This document shows positions 1 to 8,731 of a DNA stretch of 64,000 nt, piece after piece (the stretch's first letter is position 1; every line of letters begins with the position of its first letter). A model generated the notes under the pieces. The model was not told where the DNA came from and did no database searches. It saw only the letters and a program-made list of their open reading frames with translations. The position numbers and the translations under genes were made by a program. Source of the DNA: Variovorax sp. J22G73 (GTDB lineage Bacteria > Pseudomonadota > Gammaproteobacteria > Burkholderiales > Burkholderiaceae_C); NCBI RefSeq assembly GCF_030317035.1, contig NZ_JASZYK010000005.1:1-64000 (forward strand). The letters are read 5' to 3'.

Positions 1-97
1 CCCACCCAAACCACCCCCCCCCCCCCCCCCACACCCCCGGCCCCCCCCCCCCCGCCGGCGCCCCGCCCGCCCCCCCCGCCCCCCCCCCACGGCACGC
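1..97. other. T-free, C-saturated tract; probable sequence or assembly artefact
   Basis: The first 97 bases contain no T at all and are mostly runs of C with scattered A and G. From about position 90 the sequence becomes normal coding DNA within a few bases. The frame of the downstream amidase stays open through the tract and would read almost pure proline. Amidases of this family normally carry additional N-terminal residues where the tract lies. I infer that this is a corrupted contig end hiding the true 5' end of the amidase gene and not a biological element. Confidence 0.6.
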
Positions 98-105
98 TGC
101 GCAGC

Positions 106-1446
106 GTGGACCTGGCCGACGCGCTCATCGCGCGCACCGAGGCGCACGCCGCGCTGAACGGCTACGTCGCCTTCGACGCCGAGGCGCTGCGCGCCCAGGC
201 CAGGCAAGCCGACGCGCGCATCGCGGCGGGCGAAGACCTGGCGCTGCTGGGCGTGCCGGTGGCGCTCAAGGACAACATCGACGCCGTGGGCCTGCCCAGC
301 GCGGCGGGCACGCGGGCGCTGGCCGGCATGCAGCCGCAGCACGACGCCGAAGTGGTGCAGCGCCTGCGCAAGGCCGGTGCGTTGATTGCCGGCAAGGCGA
401 ACATGCACGAGCTGGCGATGGGCATCACCACCAACAACAGCGTGACCGGCGCCGCGCGCAACCCGTGGGAGCCCTCGCGCATTCCGGGCGGCAGCAGCGG
501 AGGCTCGGGCGTGGTGGTGGCCGCCGGGCTGGTGCCCGCGGCCATCGGCACCGACACCGGCGGCTCGGTGCGCGTGCCTGCCGCGCTGTGCGGCGTGGTC
601 GGCCTGCGCCCGACGACCGGGCGCGTGCCGGGCCGGGGCATCGCGCCCATCTCGCTGACGCGCGACACGGCGGGGCCCATTGCGCGCAGCGTGGAAGACT
701 GCGCGCTGCTCGACGGCGTGCTCAGCGGCAGCGCGCAGCCGCTGGTGCCCGTGTCTTTGCAGGGCGTGCGGCTGGGCCTTCCTGGCCCGGGCTTCTGGGA
801 AGGGCTGGAGCCGGGCGTGCACGGCGTGGCGCAGGAGGCCATCGAGCGCCTGCGCAGCGCCGGCGCGCAGTTGGTCGAGGTGCCGCTGCCGGCGCTCGCG
901 GGCTTCAACGAGGCGGCGGGTTTTCCGATCGCGCTGTACGAGTTCATCCGGGACATGGGCGACTACCTTCGCTACGCGCAGCGCGGCGTGAGCCTGCGGC
1001 GGCTGGTCGACGCCATCGGCAGCCCCGACGTGGCCGCCATCGTGCAGCCGCTGATGGGCGAGGGCGCGGTGCCCGAGGCCATCTACGCGCATGCGCTGCA
1101 GGCGCGGCGCGGGCTGCAGGCCGCGTACGCCGAGGCCTTCGCGGCGCACGGCGTGCGGGCGCTGCTGTTCCCCACCACGCCGCTCACGGCCGCGCCGGTG
1201 GGGCACGACGTCACTGTGCAGTTGAACGGCCAAGCGCTGCCCACCTTCTCCGCCTTCATCCGCAACACCGACCCGGGCAGCAACGCCGGCATTCCGGGCG
1301 TGACCCTGCCCGCCGGGCTGGCGGGCGGCCTGCCCGTGGGCCTGGGGCTCGACGGGCCGGCCGGCAGCGACCGCGGCCTGCTGGCGCTGGCCGCCGCGGT
1401 GGAGGCGGTGCTGCCGCCGTTGCCGTCCGCGCCCTGGCTGCGCTGA
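106..1446 (+). CDS. Amidase signature family hydrolase, 5' end damaged
   Basis: Amidase signature enzymes hydrolyse amides to a carboxylic acid and ammonia with a Ser-cisSer-Lys triad. All three elements are visible: Lys55 in ALKDN, the GGSSGGS loop at about 128-134 (cis-Ser 130/131) and the nucleophile Ser154 in DTGGSVR. GTG at 106 is only the first available start. The codons just before it (HGTLRS) still look like amidase sequence, so about 20 or more N-terminal residues are lost in the C-rich tract. An amide-type periplasmic binding protein and a Liv-type importer follow, so uptake and hydrolysis of an amide is likely. With mandelate genes about 8 kb away, mandelamide is a possible substrate, but aliphatic or indole amides are equally compatible with the sequence. 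Confidence 0.85.
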   Translation: MDLADALIARTEAHAALNGYVAFDAEALRAQARQADARIAAGEDLALLGVPVALKDNIDAVGLPSAAGTRALAGMQPQHDAEVVQRLRKAGALIAGKANMHELAMGITTNNSVTGAARNPWEPSRIPGGSSGGSGVVVAAGLVPAAIGTDTGGSVRVPAALCGVVGLRPTTGRVPGRGIAPISLTRDTAGPIARSVEDCALLDGVLSGSAQPLVPVSLQGVRLGLPGPGFWEGLEPGVHGVAQEAIERLRSAGAQLVEVPLPALAGFNEAAGFPIALYEFIRDMGDYLRYAQRGVSLRRLVDAIGSPDVAAIVQPLMGEGAVPEAIYAHALQARRGLQAAYAEAFAAHGVRALLFPTTPLTAAPVGHDVTVQLNGQALPTFSAFIRNTDPGSNAGIPGVTLPAGLAGGLPVGLGLDGPAGSDRGLLALAAAVEAVLPPLPSAPWLR

Positions 1447-1493
1447 GCGCGCCTGCGCTGCTTCGTCCTTTTTCATTCCAACCAGGAGTTCCC

Positions 1494-2642
1494 ATGGACC
1501 GTCGTACCTTCCTCCACGGCCTTGCAGCCGCCGCGGCCGCCAGCGCGGCGGGCGTGCGCGCGGCGTCGCCGCTCAACGTGGCCGTGATTCTGCCCATGAG
1601 CGGGCCCGCCGGGCTCTTCGGCCCGTCGGCCAAGGCCTGCGCCGAACTGGCCGTGCAGACGATCAACGCACGCGGCGGCGTGCTGGGCCGCACCATCAAC
1701 CCGCTGTTCGGCGACGCGGGCCTGCCGCCGGCCGAGGCCTCGCAGACCGCGCTCAAGCTCTGGAAGGGGCAGGGCGCGCAGGCGGTCATCGGCATGCACG
1801 ACAGCGCCGTGCGCGGCGCGCTGGTGGGGCTGTTCAAGGGCCAGGTGCCGTACTTCTACACGCCGGTGTACGAAGGCGGCGAGTGCGCGCGCGGCACCTA
1901 CGTGAACGGCGAAACGCCCGCGCAGCAGCTCGCGCCCGTCATTCCCTGGCTCGCGGCCGAGCGCAAGCCGAAGAAGTGGTACCTGATCGGCAACGACTAC
2001 ATCTGGGGCCGCAACACCAACGCCGCGGCCAAGGGCTACATCGCGCAGACCGGCGCGCAGGTGGTGGGCGACGAATACCTGCCCTTCACCGCCGACAACT
2101 TCGACTCCAGCCTCGCGCGCATCCGCGACAGCGGGGCGGACGCGGTGCTGGTGTCGCTGATGGGCGGTGCCTCGGTCACCTTCAACAAGGCCTTCGCGAG
2201 CTTCGGGCTGGCCGACAAGGCCATCCGCCTGGGCTCGCTGCTCGAGGAGAACACGCTGGCCGGCATCGGCCTGGCTAACGCGCGCAACCTGTACTCCAGC
2301 GCGGGCTACTTCGCCAACATCGAGACGCCCGCGGCCAAGGCCTTCTCGGAGGCGTACTTCAAGCGCTTCGGCGCGCAGGCGCCAGCGCTCAACGGGCTGG
2401 CCGAATCGGTGTACGAAGGCTTCCTGATGCTGGAGGCCATTGCCACGCGCGCCAAGTCGCTCGACGTGGCGAAGATGGAGCCGGCCAGCGAAGGCGCGAG
2501 CTACAGCGGCCCGCGCGGCGCGGTGACCATGCATGCGCGGCACGTGGACCAGGACATCTACCTGGCCGATGTCGGTGACAAGGGCTTCCGCGTGGTGAAG
2601 ACCTTCGCGCACATCGCCTCCGGCCAGACCTGCAAGGTGTGA
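1494..2642 (+). CDS. Periplasmic substrate-binding protein of a urea/amide-type ABC importer
   Basis: A 382-aa binding protein of the leucine/urea/amide class (Peripla_BP_5/6 fold). The N terminus MDRRTFLHG has a twin-arginine motif followed by an Ala-rich hydrophobic stretch, so export by Tat is likely. The mature part opens with NVAVILPMSGP, the usual first strand of this family. The region around YTPVYEGGECARG resembles UrtA/AmiC-type amide binders more than leucine binders. The ATG is preceded by AGGAG at 1484-1488. It lies 47 nt after the amidase and 7 nt before the permease gene, so it belongs to the same operon and probably delivers the amidase substrate. Ligand not determined. Confidence 0.85.
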   Translation: MDRRTFLHGLAAAAAASAAGVRAASPLNVAVILPMSGPAGLFGPSAKACAELAVQTINARGGVLGRTINPLFGDAGLPPAEASQTALKLWKGQGAQAVIGMHDSAVRGALVGLFKGQVPYFYTPVYEGGECARGTYVNGETPAQQLAPVIPWLAAERKPKKWYLIGNDYIWGRNTNAAAKGYIAQTGAQVVGDEYLPFTADNFDSSLARIRDSGADAVLVSLMGGASVTFNKAFASFGLADKAIRLGSLLEENTLAGIGLANARNLYSSAGYFANIETPAAKAFSEAYFKRFGAQAPALNGLAESVYEGFLMLEAIATRAKSLDVAKMEPASEGASYSGPRGAVTMHARHVDQDIYLADVGDKGFRVVKTFAHIASGQTCKV

Positions 2643-2649
2643 CGCGGCC

Positions 2650-3504
2650 ATGGACACCAGCTGGCTGCTGCACGCGCTGAACCTGGCCTACGCGCTGGCC
2701 ACGCTGGGCCTCACCACGCTCGGGCTGGCGGTGGTGTTCGGCCTGCTCGGCGTGATGAACATGGCGCACGGCGAGTTCGTGATGCTGGGCGCCTACGCCG
2801 TCGTCACCGTGCAGTCGTGGGGCTGGCCCATCGCCACGGCCATGCCGCTGGCGATGGGGGTGTGCGGCGTGCTGGGCTACGCGGTGGAGCGCTGGCTGAT
2901 TCGCCCGCTGTACGCGCGCCCGTTCGACACCCTGCTGGCCACCTGGGGCCTGGCCATGGTCATGCGCAAGACGGTGGAGGCGGTGTACGGGCGCGGCTAC
3001 CGCAACATCGAAAGCACGCTGGGTGCGCCGGTGTCGCTGGGCGGCGTGCAGTACCCGGGCTATCGGCTGGCATTGATTGCGCTGGCCGTGGTGCTGATGG
3101 TGGCGCTGGCGCTGTGGTACCGGCGCAGCACCATGGGCCTGCGCGTGCGCGCCATGACGGGCAACCCCGTGCTCGCGCAGGCGCTGGGCATCGACACGCG
3201 CCGGCTTGCCTCGCAAACCTTCGTCATCGGCGTGGTGCTGGCCGGCGCGGCGGGTGTGCTGCTGGCGCCGCTGGTGCGCATAGAGCCCGGCATCGGTGTC
3301 GACTACCTGCTCGACTCCTTCTTCGTGCTGGTGGTCGGCGGCCTGGGCACGCTGGGCGGCTTCGGTGGCGGCGTGGGCGTCATCGGCGGCACGCAGTCGG
3401 TCGTCAGCAGCATCGCGGGCCAGACCAGCGGCTATGCGGTGGTGCTGGTGTTGTCGATCCTCTTTCTCTGGTTGAAACCGAATGGACTCTTTGGACGCCG
3501 TTGA
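2650..3504 (+). CDS. LivH-type ABC transporter permease
   Basis: A 284-aa inner-membrane permease of the branched-chain amino acid/urea importer class (LivH/UrtB). It has about eight hydrophobic segments and the family motif NMAHGEFVMLGAY near residues 37-49. The C-terminal part carries the glycine-rich LGTLGGFGGG stretch typical of LivH. It pairs with the permease half of the next gene. The start is 7 nt after the binding protein stop and the 3' end overlaps the next gene by 23 nt, which implies translational coupling. Confidence 0.9.
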   Translation: MDTSWLLHALNLAYALATLGLTTLGLAVVFGLLGVMNMAHGEFVMLGAYAVVTVQSWGWPIATAMPLAMGVCGVLGYAVERWLIRPLYARPFDTLLATWGLAMVMRKTVEAVYGRGYRNIESTLGAPVSLGGVQYPGYRLALIALAVVLMVALALWYRRSTMGLRVRAMTGNPVLAQALGIDTRRLASQTFVIGVVLAGAAGVLLAPLVRIEPGIGVDYLLDSFFVLVVGGLGTLGGFGGGVGVIGGTQSVVSSIAGQTSGYAVVLVLSILFLWLKPNGLFGRR

Positions 3505-5296
3505 TTCCACGCTGTCGGCGCGACCCGTTCGGTCCGGCGCATCGCGCTGGCGCATGCCCGTCGCGGGCCCCTGGCTGCTCGGCCTGGCGCTGGTGGCGCT
3601 GCCTTTCGTGTCGAACGACTTCATCGCCTACCAGATCGCGCTGTTCCTCATCTACGGCATCGCGACGCAGGGCGTGGCGCTGTGCTGGGGCCGGCTGGGC
3701 TTTCTGCCGCTGGGCCATGCGCTGTTCTTCGGGCTGGGGGCCTACCTGGCCGGCGGCACGCTGAAGGCCGCGCAGCAGCAGCCGGCGTGGTACGCCGCCT
3801 TGCCACTGGCGCTGCTGCTGCCCGCGGCACTGGCCTACCTGACGGCGCGGCCGGTGTTCGCGCGCAGCCACCGCAGCGGGCCGTTCTTCTCGCTCATCAC
3901 GCTGGCGATGACCATGCTCGGCTTTCTCGCGGCGCAGCAATGGAGCGCGGTCACGGGCGGCTTCAACGGCATGGCCGACATTCCGGAACTGCCCGGCACC
4001 GAGCGCTACAGCAGCTTCTACTGGGTGGTGGCCGCATGCGCGCTGGGCACCACGCTGCTGCTGGGCGGCGTGCTGCGCCGCCCGCTGGGCCTGCTGTGGA
4101 GCGCGCTGGCGCAGAACGAAGAGCGGCTGCAGCTCTTCGGCTATGCCACCGACCGCATCAAGGCGGTGGCCTTCGCTTTCTCGGCGATGCTCGCGGCGCT
4201 GGCCGGCGTGCTGTTCGCGATGCACCAGGGCATCGTCACGCCGCTGACCATGGGCTTCGTGCTGTCGACGGAGTTCGTCATCTGGGCGGCGGTCGGCGGC
4301 AAGGCCAGCCCCTTGGGCGCGTTGCTGGGCGCGGTGTTCGTGGGCTATGCGTCGTCGGAGCTGCGCGATCACTTCGCCTACTGGGAGGTGGCCGTGGGCG
4401 CGATCTTCATCGTGGTCGTGCGCTTTCTGCCGGACGGATTGGCGGGGCTGGCCGGCATGGGGCGGCGCTTCAAGCCCTTCAGCGCGCCCGACGAAGCCGC
4501 ATCGCTCCCGCGAACCCTGGCACCGCCGGTGCCCGCGCATTCGGCCAACGTGCGCCTCGTATTCGAGCAGGTCGCCTGCGCGCAGGGCGGCGTGCGCATC
4601 CTCGACGGCCTTGCCTTCGACCTGCAGGGCCCCGGCCTGCGCTGCGTGATCGGCCCGAACGGCGCGGGCAAGACATCGGCCTTCAACGTGATGACCGGCC
4701 GGCTGCCGCTGCGCACCGGGCGCATCCTGCTCGACGGCGTCGATATTTCGGGCGCCACCGCCTGGCGCGTGGCGCGACAGGGCGTGGGGCGCAAGCTGCA
4801 GATTCCATCGGTGTTCCCGGGCTTGAGCGTGAGCCAGAACCTCGACGTCGCGCTGTGGGCCGGGCGCATGCGCCCGGCCGCGTCGTTGCAGCGCGCGCCG
4901 CTCGCATGGGACAGCGCCTTGCGCGGCGAGCTGCTGGGCCTGTTCCCCTCGCTCGCCAGGCAGTTGCAGTCACCGGCGGGCAGCCTGTCGCAGGGTGAGC
5001 GCCAGGCGCTGGAGTTCGTGATGACCATGCTGCCGCAGCCGCGCCTGGTGCTGCTCGACGAACCCTGCGCGGGGCTTTCGCCGGGCGAGACGCACCACAT
5101 GATCGAGGCCATCAAGACCGCGACCGGCCGCCTCGGCGCGGCCGCGCTGGTCATCGAGCACGACATCAGCGCGGTGGCCTCCATCGGCGGCGAGGTCTAC
5201 GTGCTGCACCAGGGCAAGCTGCTGGCGCGCGGCCCGCTGGCGCAGATACAGGCCGACCCGGCCGTGCGCGCGGTGTACGCGGGAGCACGCAAATGA
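3482..5296 (+). CDS. Fused LivM permease-LivG ATPase of an ABC importer
   Basis: A 604-aa two-domain protein. Residues about 20-325 form a LivM-type permease with repeated hydrophobic helices. Residues about 355-604 form a LivG-type ATPase with Walker A GPNGAGKT, signature LSQGERQ, and Walker B LVLLDEP followed by CAGLSP. In most Liv/Urt systems these are two genes. There is no stop or frameshift at the junction, so the fusion is encoded directly. It couples one permease subunit covalently to one ATPase, with LivH (3504) and LivF (5293) as separate partners. It overlaps LivH by 23 nt and LivF by 4 nt (ATGA). Confidence 0.92.
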   Translation: MDSLDAVDSTLSARPVRSGASRWRMPVAGPWLLGLALVALPFVSNDFIAYQIALFLIYGIATQGVALCWGRLGFLPLGHALFFGLGAYLAGGTLKAAQQQPAWYAALPLALLLPAALAYLTARPVFARSHRSGPFFSLITLAMTMLGFLAAQQWSAVTGGFNGMADIPELPGTERYSSFYWVVAACALGTTLLLGGVLRRPLGLLWSALAQNEERLQLFGYATDRIKAVAFAFSAMLAALAGVLFAMHQGIVTPLTMGFVLSTEFVIWAAVGGKASPLGALLGAVFVGYASSELRDHFAYWEVAVGAIFIVVVRFLPDGLAGLAGMGRRFKPFSAPDEAASLPRTLAPPVPAHSANVRLVFEQVACAQGGVRILDGLAFDLQGPGLRCVIGPNGAGKTSAFNVMTGRLPLRTGRILLDGVDISGATAWRVARQGVGRKLQIPSVFPGLSVSQNLDVALWAGRMRPAASLQRAPLAWDSALRGELLGLFPSLARQLQSPAGSLSQGERQALEFVMTMLPQPRLVLLDEPCAGLSPGETHHMIEAIKTATGRLGAAALVIEHDISAVASIGGEVYVLHQGKLLARGPLAQIQADPAVRAVYAGARK

Positions 5297-5988
5297 GCGA
5301 GGCGTTGCTCGACTTTGCGGACGTGGTCTGCGGCTACGGCGACACCATGGTGCTGCGCGGCCTGGCGGGTGGGGTCGGCCCGGGCCGGGTGCTCGGCGTG
5401 CTGGGCCGCAACGGCGTGGGCAAGACCACGCTGATGCGCGCGCTCACCGGCTTCCTGCCGCTGAAGCAGGGCCGCGTGACGCTCGGCGGGCGCGACCTGG
5501 CGCACGTGCCGCCGCAGCAGCGCCTGGCCGCCGGCATGGCCTACGCGCCGCAGGAAGACGTGGTCTTCGGCGACCTCAGCGTGGCCGAGAACCTGTGGCT
5601 GCACCTGCGCGGTCGCGACGCCACGCGCTATGCCGACGGGCTGGCCGCGTTCCCGCGGCTGGCCGAGCGCATGGGCCAGCGCGCGGGCTCGCTCAGCGGC
5701 GGCGAGCGCAAGCTGCTGTCGTTCACGCGCACCCTGGGGCTGCGCGCGCCGCTCTCCATCCTCGACGAGCCGACCGAGGGCGTGCAGCCCGAGAACATCG
5801 AGCGCATGGCCACGCTGGTGCGCGCGCGAAAGGCGCAGGGCGCGGCCTTTGTCATCGTCGAGCAGAACCTGGAGTTCCTCCTGGCGGTGGCCGACGACAT
5901 CCTGGCCATCGACCATGGCGAATGCTCGCTCGCGGGCGCCGCGGCCGACCTGCCGCGCGAGACGCTGGAGCGGCACCTGGTGGTCTGA
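5293..5988 (+). CDS. LivF-type ABC transporter ATP-binding protein
   Basis: A 231-aa cytoplasmic ATPase with Walker A GRNGVGKTT, signature LSGGERK and Walker B ILDEPTEG, which is the LivF-type ending. It is the second nucleotide-binding subunit of the amide-type importer, and its partner is the ATPase half of the fused upstream gene. The ATG overlaps the upstream stop (ATGA). The last gene of the set, lysR, starts 52 nt downstream. Confidence 0.92.
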   Translation: MSEALLDFADVVCGYGDTMVLRGLAGGVGPGRVLGVLGRNGVGKTTLMRALTGFLPLKQGRVTLGGRDLAHVPPQQRLAAGMAYAPQEDVVFGDLSVAENLWLHLRGRDATRYADGLAAFPRLAERMGQRAGSLSGGERKLLSFTRTLGLRAPLSILDEPTEGVQPENIERMATLVRARKAQGAAFVIVEQNLEFLLAVADDILAIDHGECSLAGAAADLPRETLERHLVV

Positions 5989-6040
5989 CCCCGCGCGAGC
6001 CCGTGCGGTCTGTGGCACATTCCAGCCTCCGCCAAGACCC

Positions 6041-6937
6041 ATGAGCCACCTCGACCTCAACCTCGTTCGCGTGTTCGTCGCGATCCATGAAACGCGCAGC
6101 GTCACGCAGGCGGCCGAACGGCTGGACGTGACGCAGCCGACCATCAGCTACGGCTTGGCAAAGCTGCGCAAGGTGTATGCAGACCGGCTCTTCACGCGCG
6201 GCACCGGCGGCCTGGTGCCGACCACGCTGGCCGACCAGCTGTTCCAGCGCTACCGCGAGGCGCTGACCTCGGTGGAAGGCACGCTGGAGCTGCACACCGC
6301 CTTCGACCCCAAGCGCTCGACACGGCGCTTTCGCCTGGCCATGTCGGACATCGGCGTGCTGTATTTCGTGCCGCCGTTGCTGCGCAAGTTCCAGGAGTCG
6401 GCGCCGCGCATCGAGATCGACATCGTGCAGATGGCCGATGCGCTGGGCGAAGACCTGTCGGCCGGGCGGCTGGACATGGCCATCGGCAACATCCCGGCGC
6501 TGGCCTCGCACATGCGCAGCGCGCTGCTGTTTCGCGAACACTACGTGTGCCTGATGTCGGCCAACCACCCGACCATCGGCGAGCGCATGAGCCTGCAGGA
6601 GTTTTCTTCGGCGCGGCACGTGATGGTGTCGTCGCCGCGCTCGGGCCACTTCCTGATCGAGGAGGCGCTGGCCGAGCGCGGCATCAACCGCAACATCGTG
6701 GCGCGCGTGCCCCAGTTCACCGTGCTGCCGCAGCTGCTGTCGCAAAGCGACCTGCTGGTGCTGCTGCCTTCGCGGGTGGCGGAGCTGTACGTGAGGCAGG
6801 GTGGGCTGAAGGCGCTGGCGCTGCCCGTGCCGCTGCCCGACTTTCAGGTGCAGGCGCACTGGCATGCGCGGCACGAATACAGCGCCGCGCACCGTTGGCT
6901 GGTGGAAGAGATCGTGCAGACGCTCGGCAAGCTTTGA
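6041..6937 (+). CDS. LysR family transcriptional regulator
   Basis: A 298-aa LysR regulator with the N-terminal winged helix-turn-helix at about residues 5-65 (LDLNLVRVF, then QAAERLDVTQPTISYGLAKLR). It continues with an effector-binding domain of the NodD/PcpR-like group. The ATG at 6041 gives the canonical N terminus, although no strong ribosome binding site precedes it. It follows the amidase/importer genes on the same strand and most likely senses their substrate. The gene is convergent with hipA, with only 36 nt between the stops. Confidence 0.88.
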   Translation: MSHLDLNLVRVFVAIHETRSVTQAAERLDVTQPTISYGLAKLRKVYADRLFTRGTGGLVPTTLADQLFQRYREALTSVEGTLELHTAFDPKRSTRRFRLAMSDIGVLYFVPPLLRKFQESAPRIEIDIVQMADALGEDLSAGRLDMAIGNIPALASHMRSALLFREHYVCLMSANHPTIGERMSLQEFSSARHVMVSSPRSGHFLIEEALAERGINRNIVARVPQFTVLPQLLSQSDLLVLLPSRVAELYVRQGGLKALALPVPLPDFQVQAHWHARHEYSAAHRWLVEEIVQTLGKL

Positions 6938-6973
6938 GGGAGCGGGCCGCTGGCCATCACCGCTGACGGCTTG

Positions 6974-8323
6974 CTAGAAGGCCGACATCTTGTCCAGCGT
7001 TCGGGCCGAGCGCGCGAGCCCTTCGAAGATCGGGCCCGACACCTCGGCCGGAAACTGCGCCGGCAGGCGCGCCCCGACCCGCTCGATGACACCCGGCGTT
7101 GCCGCGAGCACGCGCTGGATGAGGTCTTCGGCATCGGGCCCGTAGTGGCACTTCTGCGCCATGGCGTTGAAGTGCCGCCGCTGGATGGCCTTGAACTGGT
7201 AGTGCTTGCTCTTGCCTACCAGCGCCATGGCCAGCTTGGCCTCGTGCCTGGAAAACTGGTTGTGGCCCTTGCCCTCCACCGGCCAGATCGACATCACGTC
7301 GTACACCGGCGTCAGCCGGTAGCGGCCCATCGGCAGCCACGCGATGCTGAAGTTCTTCGCGTGCCCGTCGGGCGCGCCCAGCATCCAGAAAAGCAGTTGC
7401 ACGGTAATGAGCGTGCCCAGGTCTTGCTGGGCATCGAGCGAGCTTCGCAGCACGCCCGCCAGGTCGATCATGCCGGGGCCGCCGTCGGCCTCGTACTTCA
7501 GATGCGACGGCTTGCCCAGGGCCTGGCAGAAGTCTTCCTGCGGCAGGCGCAGCCACCAGTTGCCGGACGAATGCAGCCGGCGGTCGAAGCGCTCGACGGC
7601 CAGCACCTTCTGCGCGCCGAAGCGCAGGATGGCGGTGCGGGGAACGGAAACGCCGTACTCCTGCAGGATGTTCAGGCAAAGCCATTCGTTTTCCACCGAC
7701 GTGGTGAAGTCGGCCTTGCGATGGCCGACCAGCCCCAGCGGCAGCTTCAGGATGTGCGTGGTGGGCGTGGAGCCATGCGGGCGCACCCACTGGCCTTGGT
7801 GCCACAGCAGCGCCGTCTTTTCCTGGGCACCGGCCAGGGATATGCGCAGCTCGTCTTCTGGCGCCGTTTGCGCCGCGAACCTGCCCGGGTCGACGGTTTG
7901 CTGCAGCAGCTTTTCGACATCGGCCTCGCTCATCGGGTCGCCCTCGATGCGGTCGACGCTCGCCGGGCCGTCGTCTTCGCCCAGCAACTGGATGGCGCCC
8001 ACGCAATCGCGGCCGATGGCCTGCAGCAGGTCGAAGGGCTGGGTCGTGCGCGTTCGGAAGCGGCTGGCGATGCGCTCGCGAATCGGCTGGCTGTCGGGCA
8101 GCAGGTTGTCGAAGTAGTTCTGGACGACCGGGCCCTTGTGGGTGAAGCCGCCCACCAGCGGAAGCGACAGCGAGAGCGGGCGCCCCGTGGCAGAGCCGAC
8201 CCAGGCGTCGTCGTAGCTCAGCTCGTCGGCGCCCCGCGCGGGAATGCGCCAGGTGCCGACGCGCTCGCCGTTGGCCCAGATGGAAAGCGCCGGCATGTTC
8301 GGTGTGCGCGCCATGCTCACCAT
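6974..8323 (-). CDS. hipA: HipA-family Ser/Thr kinase toxin
   Basis: A 449-aa HipA kinase, the toxin of a type II toxin-antitoxin pair. In E. coli it phosphorylates glutamyl-tRNA synthetase. Key residues match E. coli HipA: Ser162 in SLAGAQEKT (the autophosphorylated loop serine, E. coli S150), the catalytic Asp319 in DGHAKNFS (E. coli D309) and the metal-binding Asp342 in YDVMS (E. coli D332). The enzyme therefore looks intact. ATG at 8323 overlaps the hipB stop by 7 nt; ATG at 8314 is a possible alternative three codons later. Translational coupling to hipB fits toxin/antitoxin balance. Confidence 0.92.
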   Translation of the reverse strand: MVSMARTPNMPALSIWANGERVGTWRIPARGADELSYDDAWVGSATGRPLSLSLPLVGGFTHKGPVVQNYFDNLLPDSQPIRERIASRFRTRTTQPFDLLQAIGRDCVGAIQLLGEDDGPASVDRIEGDPMSEADVEKLLQQTVDPGRFAAQTAPEDELRISLAGAQEKTALLWHQGQWVRPHGSTPTTHILKLPLGLVGHRKADFTTSVENEWLCLNILQEYGVSVPRTAILRFGAQKVLAVERFDRRLHSSGNWWLRLPQEDFCQALGKPSHLKYEADGGPGMIDLAGVLRSSLDAQQDLGTLITVQLLFWMLGAPDGHAKNFSIAWLPMGRYRLTPVYDVMSIWPVEGKGHNQFSRHEAKLAMALVGKSKHYQFKAIQRRHFNAMAQKCHYGPDAEDLIQRVLAATPGVIERVGARLPAQFPAEVSGPIFEGLARSARTLDKMSAF

Positions 8324-8619
8324 TCCGATGCAGGCGGCTCGTTGGCGACATGCCGTGGGCCGGCCGGGTCGGCGCCTGTCGCGTAGGCCGAGAGCCTGCC
8401 CGGGTTCTTCGAGCCGACCAGCATTTCGAGGCCCAGCACGCCGAACAGGGCCAGCAGCTGCTCCAGGCTCACCGAGCCGGGGTTGAGCTCCATGTGGGAC
8501 ATGCGGCTCTGGCTGATGCCGAGGCGTTCGGCCAGCTTCACCTGGGAGATGCCCGCCTCCTTGCGGGCGGCCTTGAGCAGCACGCCGAGCTGCGAGGGGA
8601 CCGATAGAACTTGCTGCAT
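8317..8619 (-). CDS. hipB: HipB-family antitoxin, XRE-type DNA-binding protein
   Basis: A 100-aa protein with an XRE helix-turn-helix at about residues 8-62 (VLLKAARKEAGISQVKLAERLG, split by the recognition turn). As in HipB, it should neutralise HipA and repress its own promoter. The C-terminal 25-30 residues are Pro/Ala-rich and probably disordered, consistent with a proteolysis-sensitive antitoxin tail. The start ATG lies right beside an 8-bp inverted repeat, and no clear Shine-Dalgarno sequence precedes it. Confidence 0.9.
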   Translation of the reverse strand: MQQVLSVPSQLGVLLKAARKEAGISQVKLAERLGISQSRMSHMELNPGSVSLEQLLALFGVLGLEMLVGSKNPGRLSAYATGADPAGPRHVANEPPASEW

Positions 8620-8620
8620 G

Positions 8621-8711
8621 GTGGTTACCGATGGAGTGGGTAACCACCAGCTTATCGATGTGATGGGTATTTGTCAAAATACCCATGAAATGGGTATTCA
8701 AATAAATACCC
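8621..8711 (-). promoter_or_regulatory. hipBA promoter with three inverted-repeat operators
   Basis: Read on the minus strand, a perfect -35 TTGACA (8677-8672) and a weaker -10 TAAGCT (8654-8649) are 17 bp apart, giving a leader of about 20 nt before hipB. Three inverted repeats surround it. The first is ATGGGTATTT/AAATACCCAT with a 4-nt spacer (8663-8686), which covers the -35 box. The second is GGGTATT/AATACCC with a 6-nt spacer (8692-8711). The third is GTGGTTAC/GTAACCAC with an 11-nt spacer (8621-8647), next to the start codon. The first two share the core GGGTATT and are centred 27 bp apart. The layout fits cooperative HipB autorepression. Confidence 0.7.
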
Positions 8712-8731
8712 GTCAAGTGGGTAATCGATGC

